Assembly: GCA_964579765.1 (NCBI GenBank)
Contig: CAZOIK010000201.1
Location: 1-14,134, forward strand
DNA: 14,134 nt
DNA from: DATNBT01 sp964579765
GTDB lineage: Bacteria; Acidobacteriota; Vicinamibacteria; Vicinamibacterales; CAVVIG01
Direction: 5' to 3'
Numbering within the stretch: the stretch's first letter is position 1; the number at the start of each line of letters is the position of its first letter. Below are positions 1-6,753 of the stretch, piece by piece. A program made the position numbers and the translations under genes. The notes below the pieces were generated by a model. The model had not been told where the DNA came from and made no database searches. It worked only from the letters and a program-made list of their open reading frames with translations.

Positions 1-1
1 G

Positions 2-292
2 TTCTTCAGCAGCTATCTGCGCGACTTCACGCACGTATGGCCGGTCCATCCCGAGACGCTGCAGTACCTGCTTGAAGCGAGCGGGTTCACGCGCGTGACG
101 CTGAAGTACACCGCGCAGGCGCCCGATGCGGTCCGCATGCGGGGCGTCGACCCCACGTCCCTCACCGGACTCGACGCCGCCACGTCCCGCGCCATGACCG
201 CCCTCGCGGACGCGTACAACGCGAACGCGTCAATCCTCAACAGCCTCCTCTTCACGTACATGGACTATGCGGCCATCGGGTACCGCGCCTGA
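2..292 (+). CDS. SAM-dependent methyltransferase, C-terminal fragment (5' end outside window)
   Basis: The reading frame is open from the left edge to the TGA at 290-292, giving about 96 residues of a C-terminus. The visible start has the pattern FTHVWPVHPETLQYLLEASGF. This resembles the late segment of class I methyltransferases in glycan or cell-surface clusters, where a conserved 'D.TH..P.HPE.L..LLE..GF' stretch follows the Rossmann core. The SAM-binding glycine motif is not in the window, so the catalytic core cannot be checked. The GTG at 95 is internal and is not the start. The stop overlaps the next gene's ATG by one base (TGATG), so the two are probably co-translated. The general class is fairly well supported; the substrate is unknown. 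A role in modifying a surface glycan is an inference from the sugar-nucleotide genes nearby on the other strand. Confidence 0.6.
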   Translation, partial: FFSSYLRDFTHVWPVHPETLQYLLEASGFTRVTLKYTAQAPDAVRMRGVDPTSLTGLDAATSRAMTALADAYNANASILNSLLFTYMDYAAIGYRA

Positions 293-1383
293 TGGAACAC
301 ATCGATGTCGCGGTCATAGGCGGCGGCGTCACGGGATTGGCATCGGCGCTGGCGCTGGCGCGACGCGGACGATCGGTGTGCGTGCTCGAGAAGCATCCGC
401 GCCCTGGGCTCGAGACGAGCACGCACAACAGCGGCGTCGTTCACGGCGGCATCTACTACCCGGCGGGCACGCTGAAGTCCACGCTCTGCATCGAGGGCCG
501 GCCGCTGCTCTACGAGTTCTGCGCCAAGTACGGCATCCCCCACGAGAAGTGCGGCAAGCTGATCGTCGCCACCGAGGACGGCGAGATTCCACGCCTCGAG
601 CGGCTGTTCCAGGCCGGCGTCGCCAACGGCGTCGAGGGCCTGACGATGGTCGATCGCAAGTTCATCGCAGCGCGCGAACCGAACATCCGGGCCGTCGCGG
701 CCATCTTCTCGCCCGAGACGGGCATCGTCGAAGCCGAGGCGCTGGTGAGCGGCTTGCGCCGCGTCGGCGAGTCCGAGGGTGTAATCTTCCTGCCCGGCAC
801 GCCGCTCATCGGCGCCGATCCGTCCCGCGACGGCATCACGCTCCGGACCGCACGTGAGCGGATCCTCGCGTCGTCCGTCGTCAACGCCGCCGGACTGTAT
901 GCCGACGACGTGTCGAAGCTCCTCGGCGGCGACACGTTCACGATCTACCCCGTCCGCGGCGAATACGCCGAGCTCGTGCCGTCGAAGCGCTCGCTCGTCA
1001 ACGCGCTCGTATATCCGCTACCGCACGTCGCCGGCCATGGCCTCGGCGTGCACGTCACGCGATCGACCGCCGGCAACGTGTGGTTCGGACCGTCGGTGAA
1101 GTATCAGGAACGGAAGGACGACTACGAGAGCGACCGGCTGCCCGTCGAGGATTTTGCGGATGCTGCAGGACAACTCCTGCCGATGGTCACCGTGGCAGAC
1201 CTGCGGCTCGCCGGCAGCGGCATCCGTCCCAAGCTGCATCCGGCGTCGGAGTCGTTCGCCGATTTCATGATCCGCCGCGACACGCGCAACCCGCGCGTGA
1301 TTCACGCCGCCGGCATCGAATCGCCCGGCCTGACGTCCTGCCTCGCGATCGCGAACGTCGTGTCTCAGCTCGTCCGGCAGTAG
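292..1383 (+). CDS. FAD-dependent oxidoreductase, L-2-hydroxyglutarate oxidase/dehydrogenase-like
   Basis: This 363-residue protein belongs to the DAO superfamily of flavoproteins. Residues 5-15 carry the dinucleotide-binding pattern VAVIGGGVTGL, and VLEK at 31-34 supplies the acidic residue expected to bind the FAD ribose. Residues 41-63 hold the signature of the LhgO/L2HGDH group (THNSGVVHGGIYY, then LKS). The further segments YPVRGEY, LGVHVTR, GPSVKY and SGIRPKL also match the pattern I know from E. coli LhgO. Members oxidise L-2-hydroxyglutarate to 2-oxoglutarate and pass electrons to the quinone pool; the exact substrate here is inferred. It is shorter than E. coli LhgO (about 420 residues). 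No signal peptide or membrane segment is visible. The ATG at 292 overlaps the upstream stop and has only a weak Shine-Dalgarno, consistent with translational coupling. Its 3' end overlaps the convergent rmlD-like gene by 19 bases. Confidence 0.8.
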   Translation: MEHIDVAVIGGGVTGLASALALARRGRSVCVLEKHPRPGLETSTHNSGVVHGGIYYPAGTLKSTLCIEGRPLLYEFCAKYGIPHEKCGKLIVATEDGEIPRLERLFQAGVANGVEGLTMVDRKFIAAREPNIRAVAAIFSPETGIVEAEALVSGLRRVGESEGVIFLPGTPLIGADPSRDGITLRTARERILASSVVNAAGLYADDVSKLLGGDTFTIYPVRGEYAELVPSKRSLVNALVYPLPHVAGHGLGVHVTRSTAGNVWFGPSVKYQERKDDYESDRLPVEDFADAAGQLLPMVTVADLRLAGSGIRPKLHPASESFADFMIRRDTRNPRVIHAAGIESPGLTSCLAIANVVSQLVRQ

Positions 1384-2213
1384 TCCGAAATCGCGTCCTG
1401 CCAGCTCCGCATCGCAATGCCCGCCGACGCCAGCTTCGCGTTCGATAGCACGCAGTATATCGGCCGCTCTGCCCGCAGTTTCGCGTCCGCCATGCGGACG
1501 GGCACGAGCTTCGCCTCGACGCCGAGCTGACGCGCGATCTCGCGGCCCAGTTCGAGCCACGTGCACGACCCGGAGTTGACGCAGTGATAGAGTCCCGGCG
1601 CCACCTCCCGCTCGATCAGCGCGCGCGTGGCCGCCGCCACGTCGATGACGCAGCTCGGCGAGATGGTCCGGTCCTCGAACACGCGCGCTTCCGCCCCCGA
1701 CTGAATCGCCCTGACAATCGACGCGACGCTGCCCTTCGCGGGACGCGCACCCGCCGCGCGTCCGAACAGGCTCTCGACGCGCAGGACGTACGCGCGCGGC
1801 GCGTCGGCCGCGAACCATTCGCCGAGGAGCTTCGACGCGGCATACGTGCCTCGCGGATGCGGCGCGTCGGTCTCGACGTACGGACGGTCGGCCTTTCCGT
1901 CGAAGACGAAATCGGTGCCGTAATGCACGAGCACCGCGCCGCTCGCAGTCGCCGCCCGGGCGAGCGCCCGCACCGCGAAGGCGTTCAGGTTGAGCGCGTC
2001 GACGGGATGATCTTCGGCGCCATCGACGTCGTTGTAGGCGGCGCAGTTGACGATCGCCTCCGGCTTCACGTCCCCGATCACCCGCTGCACGGCCGCATCG
2101 TCCGTGATGTCGAGCATCGCGTGCGTCAGTGCGACGACGTCGTGTCCGCGCCGGAACTCCTGCACCACGGCCGCACCCAGCTGCCCCTCCGAGCCAGTCA
2201 CTGCGATCCGCAC
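1365..2213 (-). CDS. dTDP-4-dehydrorhamnose reductase-like SDR (RmlD family)
   Basis: The product is 282 residues, close to the usual RmlD length (about 290). It starts MRIAVTGSEGQLG, a Rossmann NAD(P)-binding motif (residues 7-13). It has GTDFVFDG at 99-106, the form of the family's STDYVFDG, and the extended-SDR catalytic pair Y124 and K128 in YAASK. The late segment RPIYCVLSNAKL matches the RmlD substrate region. RmlD reduces dTDP-4-keto-L-rhamnose to dTDP-L-rhamnose in the cytoplasm. No rmlA, rmlB or rmlC is visible, so another 4-keto sugar is possible. I chose the GTG at 2213 because the glycine motif follows at once; an open frame extends upstream to 2276, but that part encodes the neighbour's C-terminus in another frame. 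A GGAAGG stretch lies 14 bases upstream. Only one base separates this start from the symporter stop, implying coupling. Confidence 0.8.
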   Translation of the reverse strand: MRIAVTGSEGQLGAAVVQEFRRGHDVVALTHAMLDITDDAAVQRVIGDVKPEAIVNCAAYNDVDGAEDHPVDALNLNAFAVRALARAATASGAVLVHYGTDFVFDGKADRPYVETDAPHPRGTYAASKLLGEWFAADAPRAYVLRVESLFGRAAGARPAKGSVASIVRAIQSGAEARVFEDRTISPSCVIDVAAATRALIEREVAPGLYHCVNSGSCTWLELGREIARQLGVEAKLVPVRMADAKLRAERPIYCVLSNAKLASAGIAMRSWQDAISDYCRTS

Positions 2214-2214
2214 G

Positions 2215-3456
2215 TCAGACGTCCACGCCTTCCCAGCGCGCCACGACCGCCGCGGCAAGGCAGTTGCCGGTGACATTCACGGCCGTCCGCCCCATGTCGA
2301 GAATCTGATCGACACCGAGCAGGATCGCCGCTCCCTCGAGCGGCAGGTTGAACTGCGTCAGCGTCGCGGCCAGCACCACGAGCGCGCCGCGCGGCACGCC
2401 GGCCACGCCCTTGCTCGCCAGCATGAGCGTCAGCATCATCACGAGCTGCTGCTTCACCGACATCGGCACGCCGGCCAGCTGCGCCACGAACACGCTCGCG
2501 AGCGACAGATAGAGCGTCGTCCCGTCGAGGTTGAAGCTGTAGCCGAGCGGCACGACGAAGGAGACGATCCGATTGGGGACGCCGAACCGCTCCATCGACT
2601 CAAGCGCCGACGGCAGCGCCGCTTCCGAGCTCGCGGTCGTGAACGCGATCAGGAACGGCTCTCGAATGGCAGCCACGAACTTCATCAGCGGCACACCCGC
2701 GACCAGCGATACGCCGCCGACCACGATCGCGACGAAGAGCACGAGGCCGCCGTACATCAGCGCGACCAGCTTGCCGAGCGACACGAGAATACCAAGACCG
2801 CGGCCGCCGACGGTGGCGGCGATCGCCGCGAACACGCCGAGCGGCGCGCACATCATCACGTAGCCCGTGACCTTGAACATGACGTGCGCCAGGCTGTCGA
2901 GCACGGCAACGATCGGCCGCCCGTGCGCGCCCATCACCGACAGCGCGACGCCGAAGAACATCGAGAACACGACGACCTGGAGGATGTCGCCGCGCGCCAT
3001 CGCATCGACCGCCGACGTCGGAAACAGATGGAGAAACATGTCCCAGGCCGTCTGCCGGCTCCCCGCCATTGCCGCGACACTGGCGGCGCCGGAGAGCGGC
3101 ACGGCCAGGCCGGCGCCGGGCTTGAACACGTTCACGAGCTCGAGCCCGATCACCAGCGCGATGGTCGTGGCGATCTCGAAGTACACGATCGCCTTCACGC
3201 CGATGCGTCCGAGCGACTTCGGATCGCCGGCCCCGGCGACGCCGACGACCAGCGTCGAGAACAGCAGCGGCGCGATGATCATCTTGATCAGCCGGAGGAA
3301 GGCGTCGGCGATCGGCTTCGACGCCACGCCCGCTCGCGGCCACGCGGCGCCGACGACGATGCCGAGGAGAAGGCCGAGCAGGATCTGCGTCGTGAGGCCA
3401 GGGACGCGGGACGTGCGGCCGTCGATCGGCCCGCCCGGTCTGGCGCCGGCGATCAC
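2215..3456 (-). CDS. Dicarboxylate/amino-acid:cation symporter (DAACS/SDF family, GltP-like)
   Basis: This 413-residue polytopic inner-membrane protein has the full set of DAACS landmarks. These are TASSEAALP at 274-282 (hairpin HP1), GYSFNLDGT at 305-313 (TM7), SKGVAGVPRG at 348-357 (HP2) and a TM8 motif at 383-398 with D383, D387, R390, T391 and N394. D387 and R390 match GltPh D394 and R397, which bind the amino group and side-chain carboxylate of aspartate. An amino-acid substrate (glutamate/aspartate) is therefore more likely than succinate. Position 398 is Asn where the sodium-coupled archaeal GltPh has D405, so proton coupling is possible; this is an inference. The GTG start at 3456 overlaps the DegT stop as GTGA. 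The open frame runs upstream to 3837, but that part is the DegT gene in another frame, and no other start codon lies between 3456 and the first hydrophobic helix. Confidence 0.88.
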   Translation of the reverse strand: MIAGARPGGPIDGRTSRVPGLTTQILLGLLLGIVVGAAWPRAGVASKPIADAFLRLIKMIIAPLLFSTLVVGVAGAGDPKSLGRIGVKAIVYFEIATTIALVIGLELVNVFKPGAGLAVPLSGAASVAAMAGSRQTAWDMFLHLFPTSAVDAMARGDILQVVVFSMFFGVALSVMGAHGRPIVAVLDSLAHVMFKVTGYVMMCAPLGVFAAIAATVGGRGLGILVSLGKLVALMYGGLVLFVAIVVGGVSLVAGVPLMKFVAAIREPFLIAFTTASSEAALPSALESMERFGVPNRIVSFVVPLGYSFNLDGTTLYLSLASVFVAQLAGVPMSVKQQLVMMLTLMLASKGVAGVPRGALVVLAATLTQFNLPLEGAAILLGVDQILDMGRTAVNVTGNCLAAAVVARWEGVDV

Positions 3457-4595
3457 ACGCCGACTCGACGGTGAACGAACTCGCCGATCGCGCCGACGAC
3501 GGTTTCCTGCTGCGACGGCGTGAGCTCGCCGTAAATCGGGATCGCCAGGCTTTCGCGCGCTGCGCGCTCGGCGTGCGGGAACGCGCCCGCCGCATAGCCG
3601 AGGTACGCGAAGCACGGCTGCTGATGGAACGGCACCGGATAGTAGATCTCGGTGCCGATGCCGGCGGCGTCGAGGTGCGCCTTCAACCCGTCGCGATCGG
3701 CGGTGCGGATGACGAACTGGTTGTAGATGTGGCGCCGGTCCGGCGCCTCGACGGGCAGCGTGATGCGATCCAGCAGTCCGGCGTCGCGAAACAGCGCTCG
3801 ATAGCGATCCGCGTTCGCGCGGCGGTGTTCCGTCCATCCCGCCAGATGCGGCGCCTTGATCCGCAGCACCGCCGCCTGGATCGCATCCATGCGGAAGTTC
3901 GCGCCGACCAGATGATGGTAGTAGCGCGGCTCCATCCCGTGCGTGCGCAGAAGCCGCGCCTTCTTTGCGAGCGCCTCGTCATTCGCGGTCAGCAGGCCGG
4001 CGTCGCCGAACGCCCCGAGATTCTTGCTCGGAAAGAAGGAGAAGCATCCTACGGCACCCATGCCGCCGGCGGGCTGTCCCTTGTACGTCGCGCCGATCGC
4101 CTGGGCTGCGTCTTCGACCACAGCAATCCCGCGTTCCGAGGCGACGTTCAGAATCGGCTCCATGTCGGCGCACTGGCCAAACAAGTGCACGGGGATGATC
4201 GCCTTCGTCTTGGGCGTGATCGCAGCGGCGAGCGCCCGCGGATCCATGTTGAACGTGGACGGATCGATGTCGATCAGCACGGGGCGCGCGCCGAGGCGCG
4301 CCACGGCGCCGGCCGTCGCGAAGAAGGAGTACGTCGGCGTGACGACCTCGTCGCCGGCCGTGACGCCCAGCGCCATGAGCGCCAGCAGCAGCGCGTCGGT
4401 GCCAGACGAGACGGCGACGGCGTGGCGCACGCCAAGCATCTCGGCCATCTCGCGTTCGAACGCCGCGATTTCCGGCCCCATGATGAAACGCTGGCTGTCG
4501 CAGACGCGCTCGATCGCCGCGAGAATCTCGGCGCGCAGCGGCCGATACTGCGCCTGCAGATCGAGCAGCGGGACACCTGACGCGTGGTCTGCCAT
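3453..4595 (-). CDS. DegT/DnrJ/EryC1/StrS-family PLP-dependent sugar aminotransferase
   Basis: The 380-residue length and all landmarks fit the family: VPLLDLQAQY near the N-terminus, SSGTDALLLAL at 63-73 binding PLP phosphate, PTYSFFATAG at 87-96, PVHLFGQ at 135-141, EDAAQAIGA at 161-169 and FFPSKNLGAFGD at 187-198. K191 is the predicted PLP Schiff-base lysine and D162 should pair with the pyridine nitrogen. Members aminate UDP- or dTDP-linked keto sugars with glutamate as donor. The HLFGQ and EDAAQ forms resemble enzymes making 3-amino sugars (WlbC/WbpE or FdtB/QdtB type), but the exact sugar cannot be read from sequence. The ATG at 4595 begins 12 bases after the smpB stop and has no strong Shine-Dalgarno. 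Next to an RmlD-like reductase and a surface-type methyltransferase it probably serves O-antigen or exopolysaccharide sugar synthesis. Confidence 0.88.
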   Translation of the reverse strand: MADHASGVPLLDLQAQYRPLRAEILAAIERVCDSQRFIMGPEIAAFEREMAEMLGVRHAVAVSSGTDALLLALMALGVTAGDEVVTPTYSFFATAGAVARLGARPVLIDIDPSTFNMDPRALAAAITPKTKAIIPVHLFGQCADMEPILNVASERGIAVVEDAAQAIGATYKGQPAGGMGAVGCFSFFPSKNLGAFGDAGLLTANDEALAKKARLLRTHGMEPRYYHHLVGANFRMDAIQAAVLRIKAPHLAGWTEHRRANADRYRALFRDAGLLDRITLPVEAPDRRHIYNQFVIRTADRDGLKAHLDAAGIGTEIYYPVPFHQQPCFAYLGYAAGAFPHAERAARESLAIPIYGELTPSQQETVVGAIGEFVHRRVGV

Positions 4596-4607
4596 GTGCC
4601 GCTTATT

Positions 4608-5084
4608 CTACCGTTTCGATTTGATCGCCGCCCGCGTCTCGCGGTCGGCTTCGCGGCGCTTCAGCGTCTCGCGCTTGTCGTACTCCTTCTTGCCTTTGGC
4701 GAGCGACACGGACACCTTCACGCGGCCGTTCTTGAAGTAGAGACGCGTCGGCACGAGCGTCATGCCCTTCTCCACCGTCTTGCCGATCAGCTTGCGGATC
4801 TCGTCGCGGTGCAGCAGCAGCTTGCGCCGGCGCAGCGGTTCATGATCGGCGTAGCCACGGTGGCTGTACGGGCTGATGTTGACGTTGTAGAGAAAGACTT
4901 CGCCGTCCTCGACGCGCGCGAAGCTGTCGCGCAGGTTGACCCGGCCCTCGCGGATCGCCTTCACCTCGGTGCCGAGCAGCACCAGACCGGCCTCGAAGCT
5001 CTCGAGGAGGTGGAAGTCGTGAAACGCCTTCCGGTTCTCGGCGATGTTTTCCTTCGCGAGCTCGCGCTCGGTCTTCTTAGCCAT
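4608..5084 (-). CDS. smpB: SsrA (tmRNA)-binding protein SmpB
   Basis: SmpB escorts tmRNA to stalled ribosomes in trans-translation, adding a degradation tag and freeing the ribosome. The 158-residue length is typical. Visible landmarks are an N-terminal NRKAFHDFHLLESFEAGLVL segment, the core signature GTEVKAIREGRVNLRDS at 38-54, the SPYSHRGY and HEPLRRRKLLLH strands, and a basic C-terminal tail with GKKEYDKRETLKRRE at 131-145. That tail forms a helix in the mRNA channel of the empty A site. The ATG at 5084 lies inside the last codons of pdxA (8-base overlap) and no clear Shine-Dalgarno precedes it. A hairpin in the pdxA 3' end sits 10 bases upstream, so translation probably depends on ribosomes arriving from pdxA. 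The ssrA RNA gene itself is not in the window. Confidence 0.97.
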   Translation of the reverse strand: MAKKTERELAKENIAENRKAFHDFHLLESFEAGLVLLGTEVKAIREGRVNLRDSFARVEDGEVFLYNVNISPYSHRGYADHEPLRRRKLLLHRDEIRKLIGKTVEKGMTLVPTRLYFKNGRVKVSVSLAKGKKEYDKRETLKRREADRETRAAIKSKR

Positions 5085-5976
5085 CCCACGTCGTGTCCGC
5101 CTTCAGGCGGGCCTCGCCAAGCTTCGCCGCCAGCAGCACCGCGGCGACCATACTCTCCGCATCGGCCACGCCCTTGCCGGCGATGTCGAATGCCGTGCCG
5201 TGATCGACCGACGTCCTGATGATCGGCAGGCCCAGCGTGACGTTGACCGCTTTGCCGAACGCGACGAGTTTGACGGGAATCAGGCCCTGATCGTGGTAGC
5301 ACGCGATGACGACGTCGAATTCGCCGCGCCGCGCGCGCACGAAGAGCGTGTCGGCGGGAAACGGGCCCGACACGTCGATGCCTCTCGCCCGGCAGCAGGC
5401 AATCGCCGGAGCAATCGCCGTCTCTTCCTCGCGCCCGAACAGGCCGTGCTCTCCGGCGTGCGGATTGAGGCCAGCGACGGCAATCCGTGGCGCAATCGTG
5501 TCGAACTTCGGCAACTCACGCGCGGTCAGCGCGATCGTCTCCTCGACGAGCGTCTGCGTGAGCAGTCGCGGGACGTCCGCCAGCGGCACGTGCACCGTGG
5601 CGAGGACGACCCGAAGCTCGTCTGAATGAAACATCATCGCGACGTGAGGCGCACCCGTGAGGTGCGCCAGCAGGTCGGTGTGTCCGTTCCACGGGTGCCC
5701 AGCCAGCCGCAGCGCCGCCTTGTTAATGGGTGCCGTCGCAATCGCGCTCACCTCGCCGCGCTGCGCGTCGGCCGTCGCGCGAACAATCGCGCCGTACGCC
5801 GCCTGGCCGGCGGCGGCCGAGAGCACGCCCGGCTCGAATCGCGCTTCCGCGTCCGCGCCGTAGAGCACGGGCTCGCAGACGTCGAGTACACGCCGATCGG
5901 CGGCCGCCCTCCGGGCGATCTCCGGTCCGATGCCGGCCGGATCGCCTTCGGTAATGGCGATGCGCGGTTTAGCCAC
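5077..5976 (-). CDS. pdxA: 4-hydroxythreonine-4-phosphate dehydrogenase PdxA
   Basis: PdxA oxidises 4-phosphohydroxy-L-threonine with NAD in the DXP-dependent branch of pyridoxal phosphate synthesis; PdxJ then condenses the product with deoxyxylulose phosphate. Landmarks from the chosen start: ITEGDPAGIGPEI at 8-20, TAPINK at 81-86, GHTD at 98-101, TVHVPL at 127-132, LNPHAGEHG at 170-178, GPFPADTLF at 204-212, YHDQGLIPVK at 227-236 and SVDHGTAFDIAGKG at 256-269. H129, H173 and H259 correspond to the metal ligands H166, H211 and H266 of the E. coli enzyme. It is 299 residues, against about 329 in E. coli. GTG at 5976 is chosen because the GDPAGIGPE motif follows nine residues later; the open frame above it is ricT in another frame. 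It overlaps ricT by 8 bases and has no clear ribosome-binding site. The last ten residues come from a repeat-like hairpin. Confidence 0.93.
   Translation of the reverse strand: MAKPRIAITEGDPAGIGPEIARRAAADRRVLDVCEPVLYGADAEARFEPGVLSAAAGQAAYGAIVRATADAQRGEVSAIATAPINKAALRLAGHPWNGHTDLLAHLTGAPHVAMMFHSDELRVVLATVHVPLADVPRLLTQTLVEETIALTARELPKFDTIAPRIAVAGLNPHAGEHGLFGREEETAIAPAIACCRARGIDVSGPFPADTLFVRARRGEFDVVIACYHDQGLIPVKLVAFGKAVNVTLGLPIIRTSVDHGTAFDIAGKGVADAESMVAAVLLAAKLGEARLKADTTWDG
5095..5112 (-). repeat. REP-like hairpin inside the pdxA 3' end
   Basis: The plus-strand sequence forms a 7-base-pair stem (5095-5101 with 5106-5112, one G-U pair) around a TTCA loop, with core CCGCCTTCAGGCGG. On the coding strand it encodes the last residues of PdxA (ARLKADTTWDG). 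From memory, tails of the form RLKADTT recur at the ends of unrelated acidobacterial proteins, which would make this one copy of a dispersed palindromic repeat. Only one clear copy is in this window, so the repeat identity is an inference; the hairpin is directly visible. It lies 10 bases before the smpB ATG. No T-run follows on either strand, so it is not an intrinsic terminator. Confidence 0.5.
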
Positions 5977-6742
5977 GACAGTTGCAGCGCCCGCTCGAGC
6001 ATCCGCCGGAGCCGCAACCTGAGGGATTATCACAGCCGCCTTCGCTGCCACAGCCGCCGTGCTGCTGACCCTTCGCATTCGGCAGCTCGTAGCGCAAACA
6101 GCACTTCAACCGTCCGCACAAGCCAGACAGCTTCGACGGATTGAGGCTGAGCTCTTGCTGCTTCGCCATCTTGATCGACACCGGCTCGAACGTCGTGAGG
6201 AAGGTGGTGCAGCAAAGTGGACGTCCGCACGTGCCGTAGCCGCCGATCATCTTCGCTTCGTCGCGCACGCCGATCTGCCGCATCTCGATGCGCGTGTGGA
6301 ACTCGGTGGCCAGCTCGCGGACCAGGTCGCGGAAATCGACGCGGCCCTCGGCCGTGAAATAGAAGACGAGGCGCGAGCCGTCGAATGTCTGCTCCGTACG
6401 CGTCAGCTTCATGCCGAGCCCCCGCTCCCGGATCTTGAGCGACGCAATCCTGTGGGCGTCACGCTCGCGCTGCTCCTGTTTCGCACGCATGACGAGGTCG
6501 TCGCGTGTCGCGAGGCGGACGATGCGGGGCGGCGGTTCGCCGGGGGTGAGGCGGCGCTCAGCCGTCTGCGGAACGCCGCGGACGACCGTCCCCACGGCCG
6601 GGCCGGCGTCGCTCTGGACGACGACGCGGTCGCCCGTATGCGGCGCCGCGTCCGCGGACCGCGCGGTTGACAGGAACGTGTGCGCGCGCCCCACCGGCGT
6701 GAGCTTGACGGAGACGAGGCGGGGATTCGGAGACGTGTTCAC
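5969..6742 (-). CDS. PSP1-domain protein, RicT (YaaT) homolog with extra Cys-rich tail
   Basis: This 257-residue PSP1 protein is related to Bacillus RicT/YaaT, part of the Fe-S-containing Y-complex with RicA and RicF that assists RNase Y in mRNA maturation. The conserved cysteine segments are present: GYGTCGRPLCC at 168-178 (C172, C177, C178) and LSGLCGRLKCCLRYE at 205-219 (C209, C214, C215). After these the chain continues with a Gly/Ser/Cys-rich tail at 229-257 that adds six cysteines (C231, C237, C243, C248, C253, C255). I did not expect this from the Bacillus protein, and it could bind a further metal or cluster. The start is GTG at 6742, preceded by AAGGGG five bases upstream; the longer open frame up to 7126 is holB read in another frame. 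Next to holB, as in Firmicutes and other phyla. RicA and RicF partners are not visible here. Confidence 0.85.
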   Translation of the reverse strand: MNTSPNPRLVSVKLTPVGRAHTFLSTARSADAAPHTGDRVVVQSDAGPAVGTVVRGVPQTAERRLTPGEPPPRIVRLATRDDLVMRAKQEQRERDAHRIASLKIRERGLGMKLTRTEQTFDGSRLVFYFTAEGRVDFRDLVRELATEFHTRIEMRQIGVRDEAKMIGGYGTCGRPLCCTTFLTTFEPVSIKMAKQQELSLNPSKLSGLCGRLKCCLRYELPNAKGQQHGGCGSEGGCDNPSGCGSGGCSSGRCNCRG

Positions 6743-6747
6743 GGCCG

Positions 6748-6753
6748 CCCCTT
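6748..6753 (-). promoter_or_regulatory. Ribosome-binding site for the RicT homolog
   Basis: AAGGGG on the minus strand lies five bases before the GTG at 6742 and overlaps the first base of the holB stop. It fixes the ricT start and places re-initiating ribosomes at the junction. Confidence 0.6.

Noticed and set aside
2215..3456. Naming the symporter dctA
   Set aside because: The TM8 motif has the Asp and Arg of amino-acid carriers rather than the pattern I know from C4-dicarboxylate DctA proteins, so only the family was assigned.
2047..3474. Long plus-strand open frame (475 codons) opposite the symporter and part of the rmlD-like gene
   Set aside because: It translates to low-complexity His/Arg/Asp-rich sequence with no family features, while the minus strand encodes a complete transporter with all motifs. 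It is a GC-rich antisense shadow.
3457..3837. N-terminal extension of the symporter
   Set aside because: The extra residues are read across the DegT gene in another frame and are Arg-rich; the GTG at 3456 gives the normal family length.
3471..4580. Plus-strand open frame (369 codons) opposite the DegT aminotransferase
   Set aside because: Arg/Asp-rich antisense translation without recognisable motifs; the opposite strand is unambiguous.
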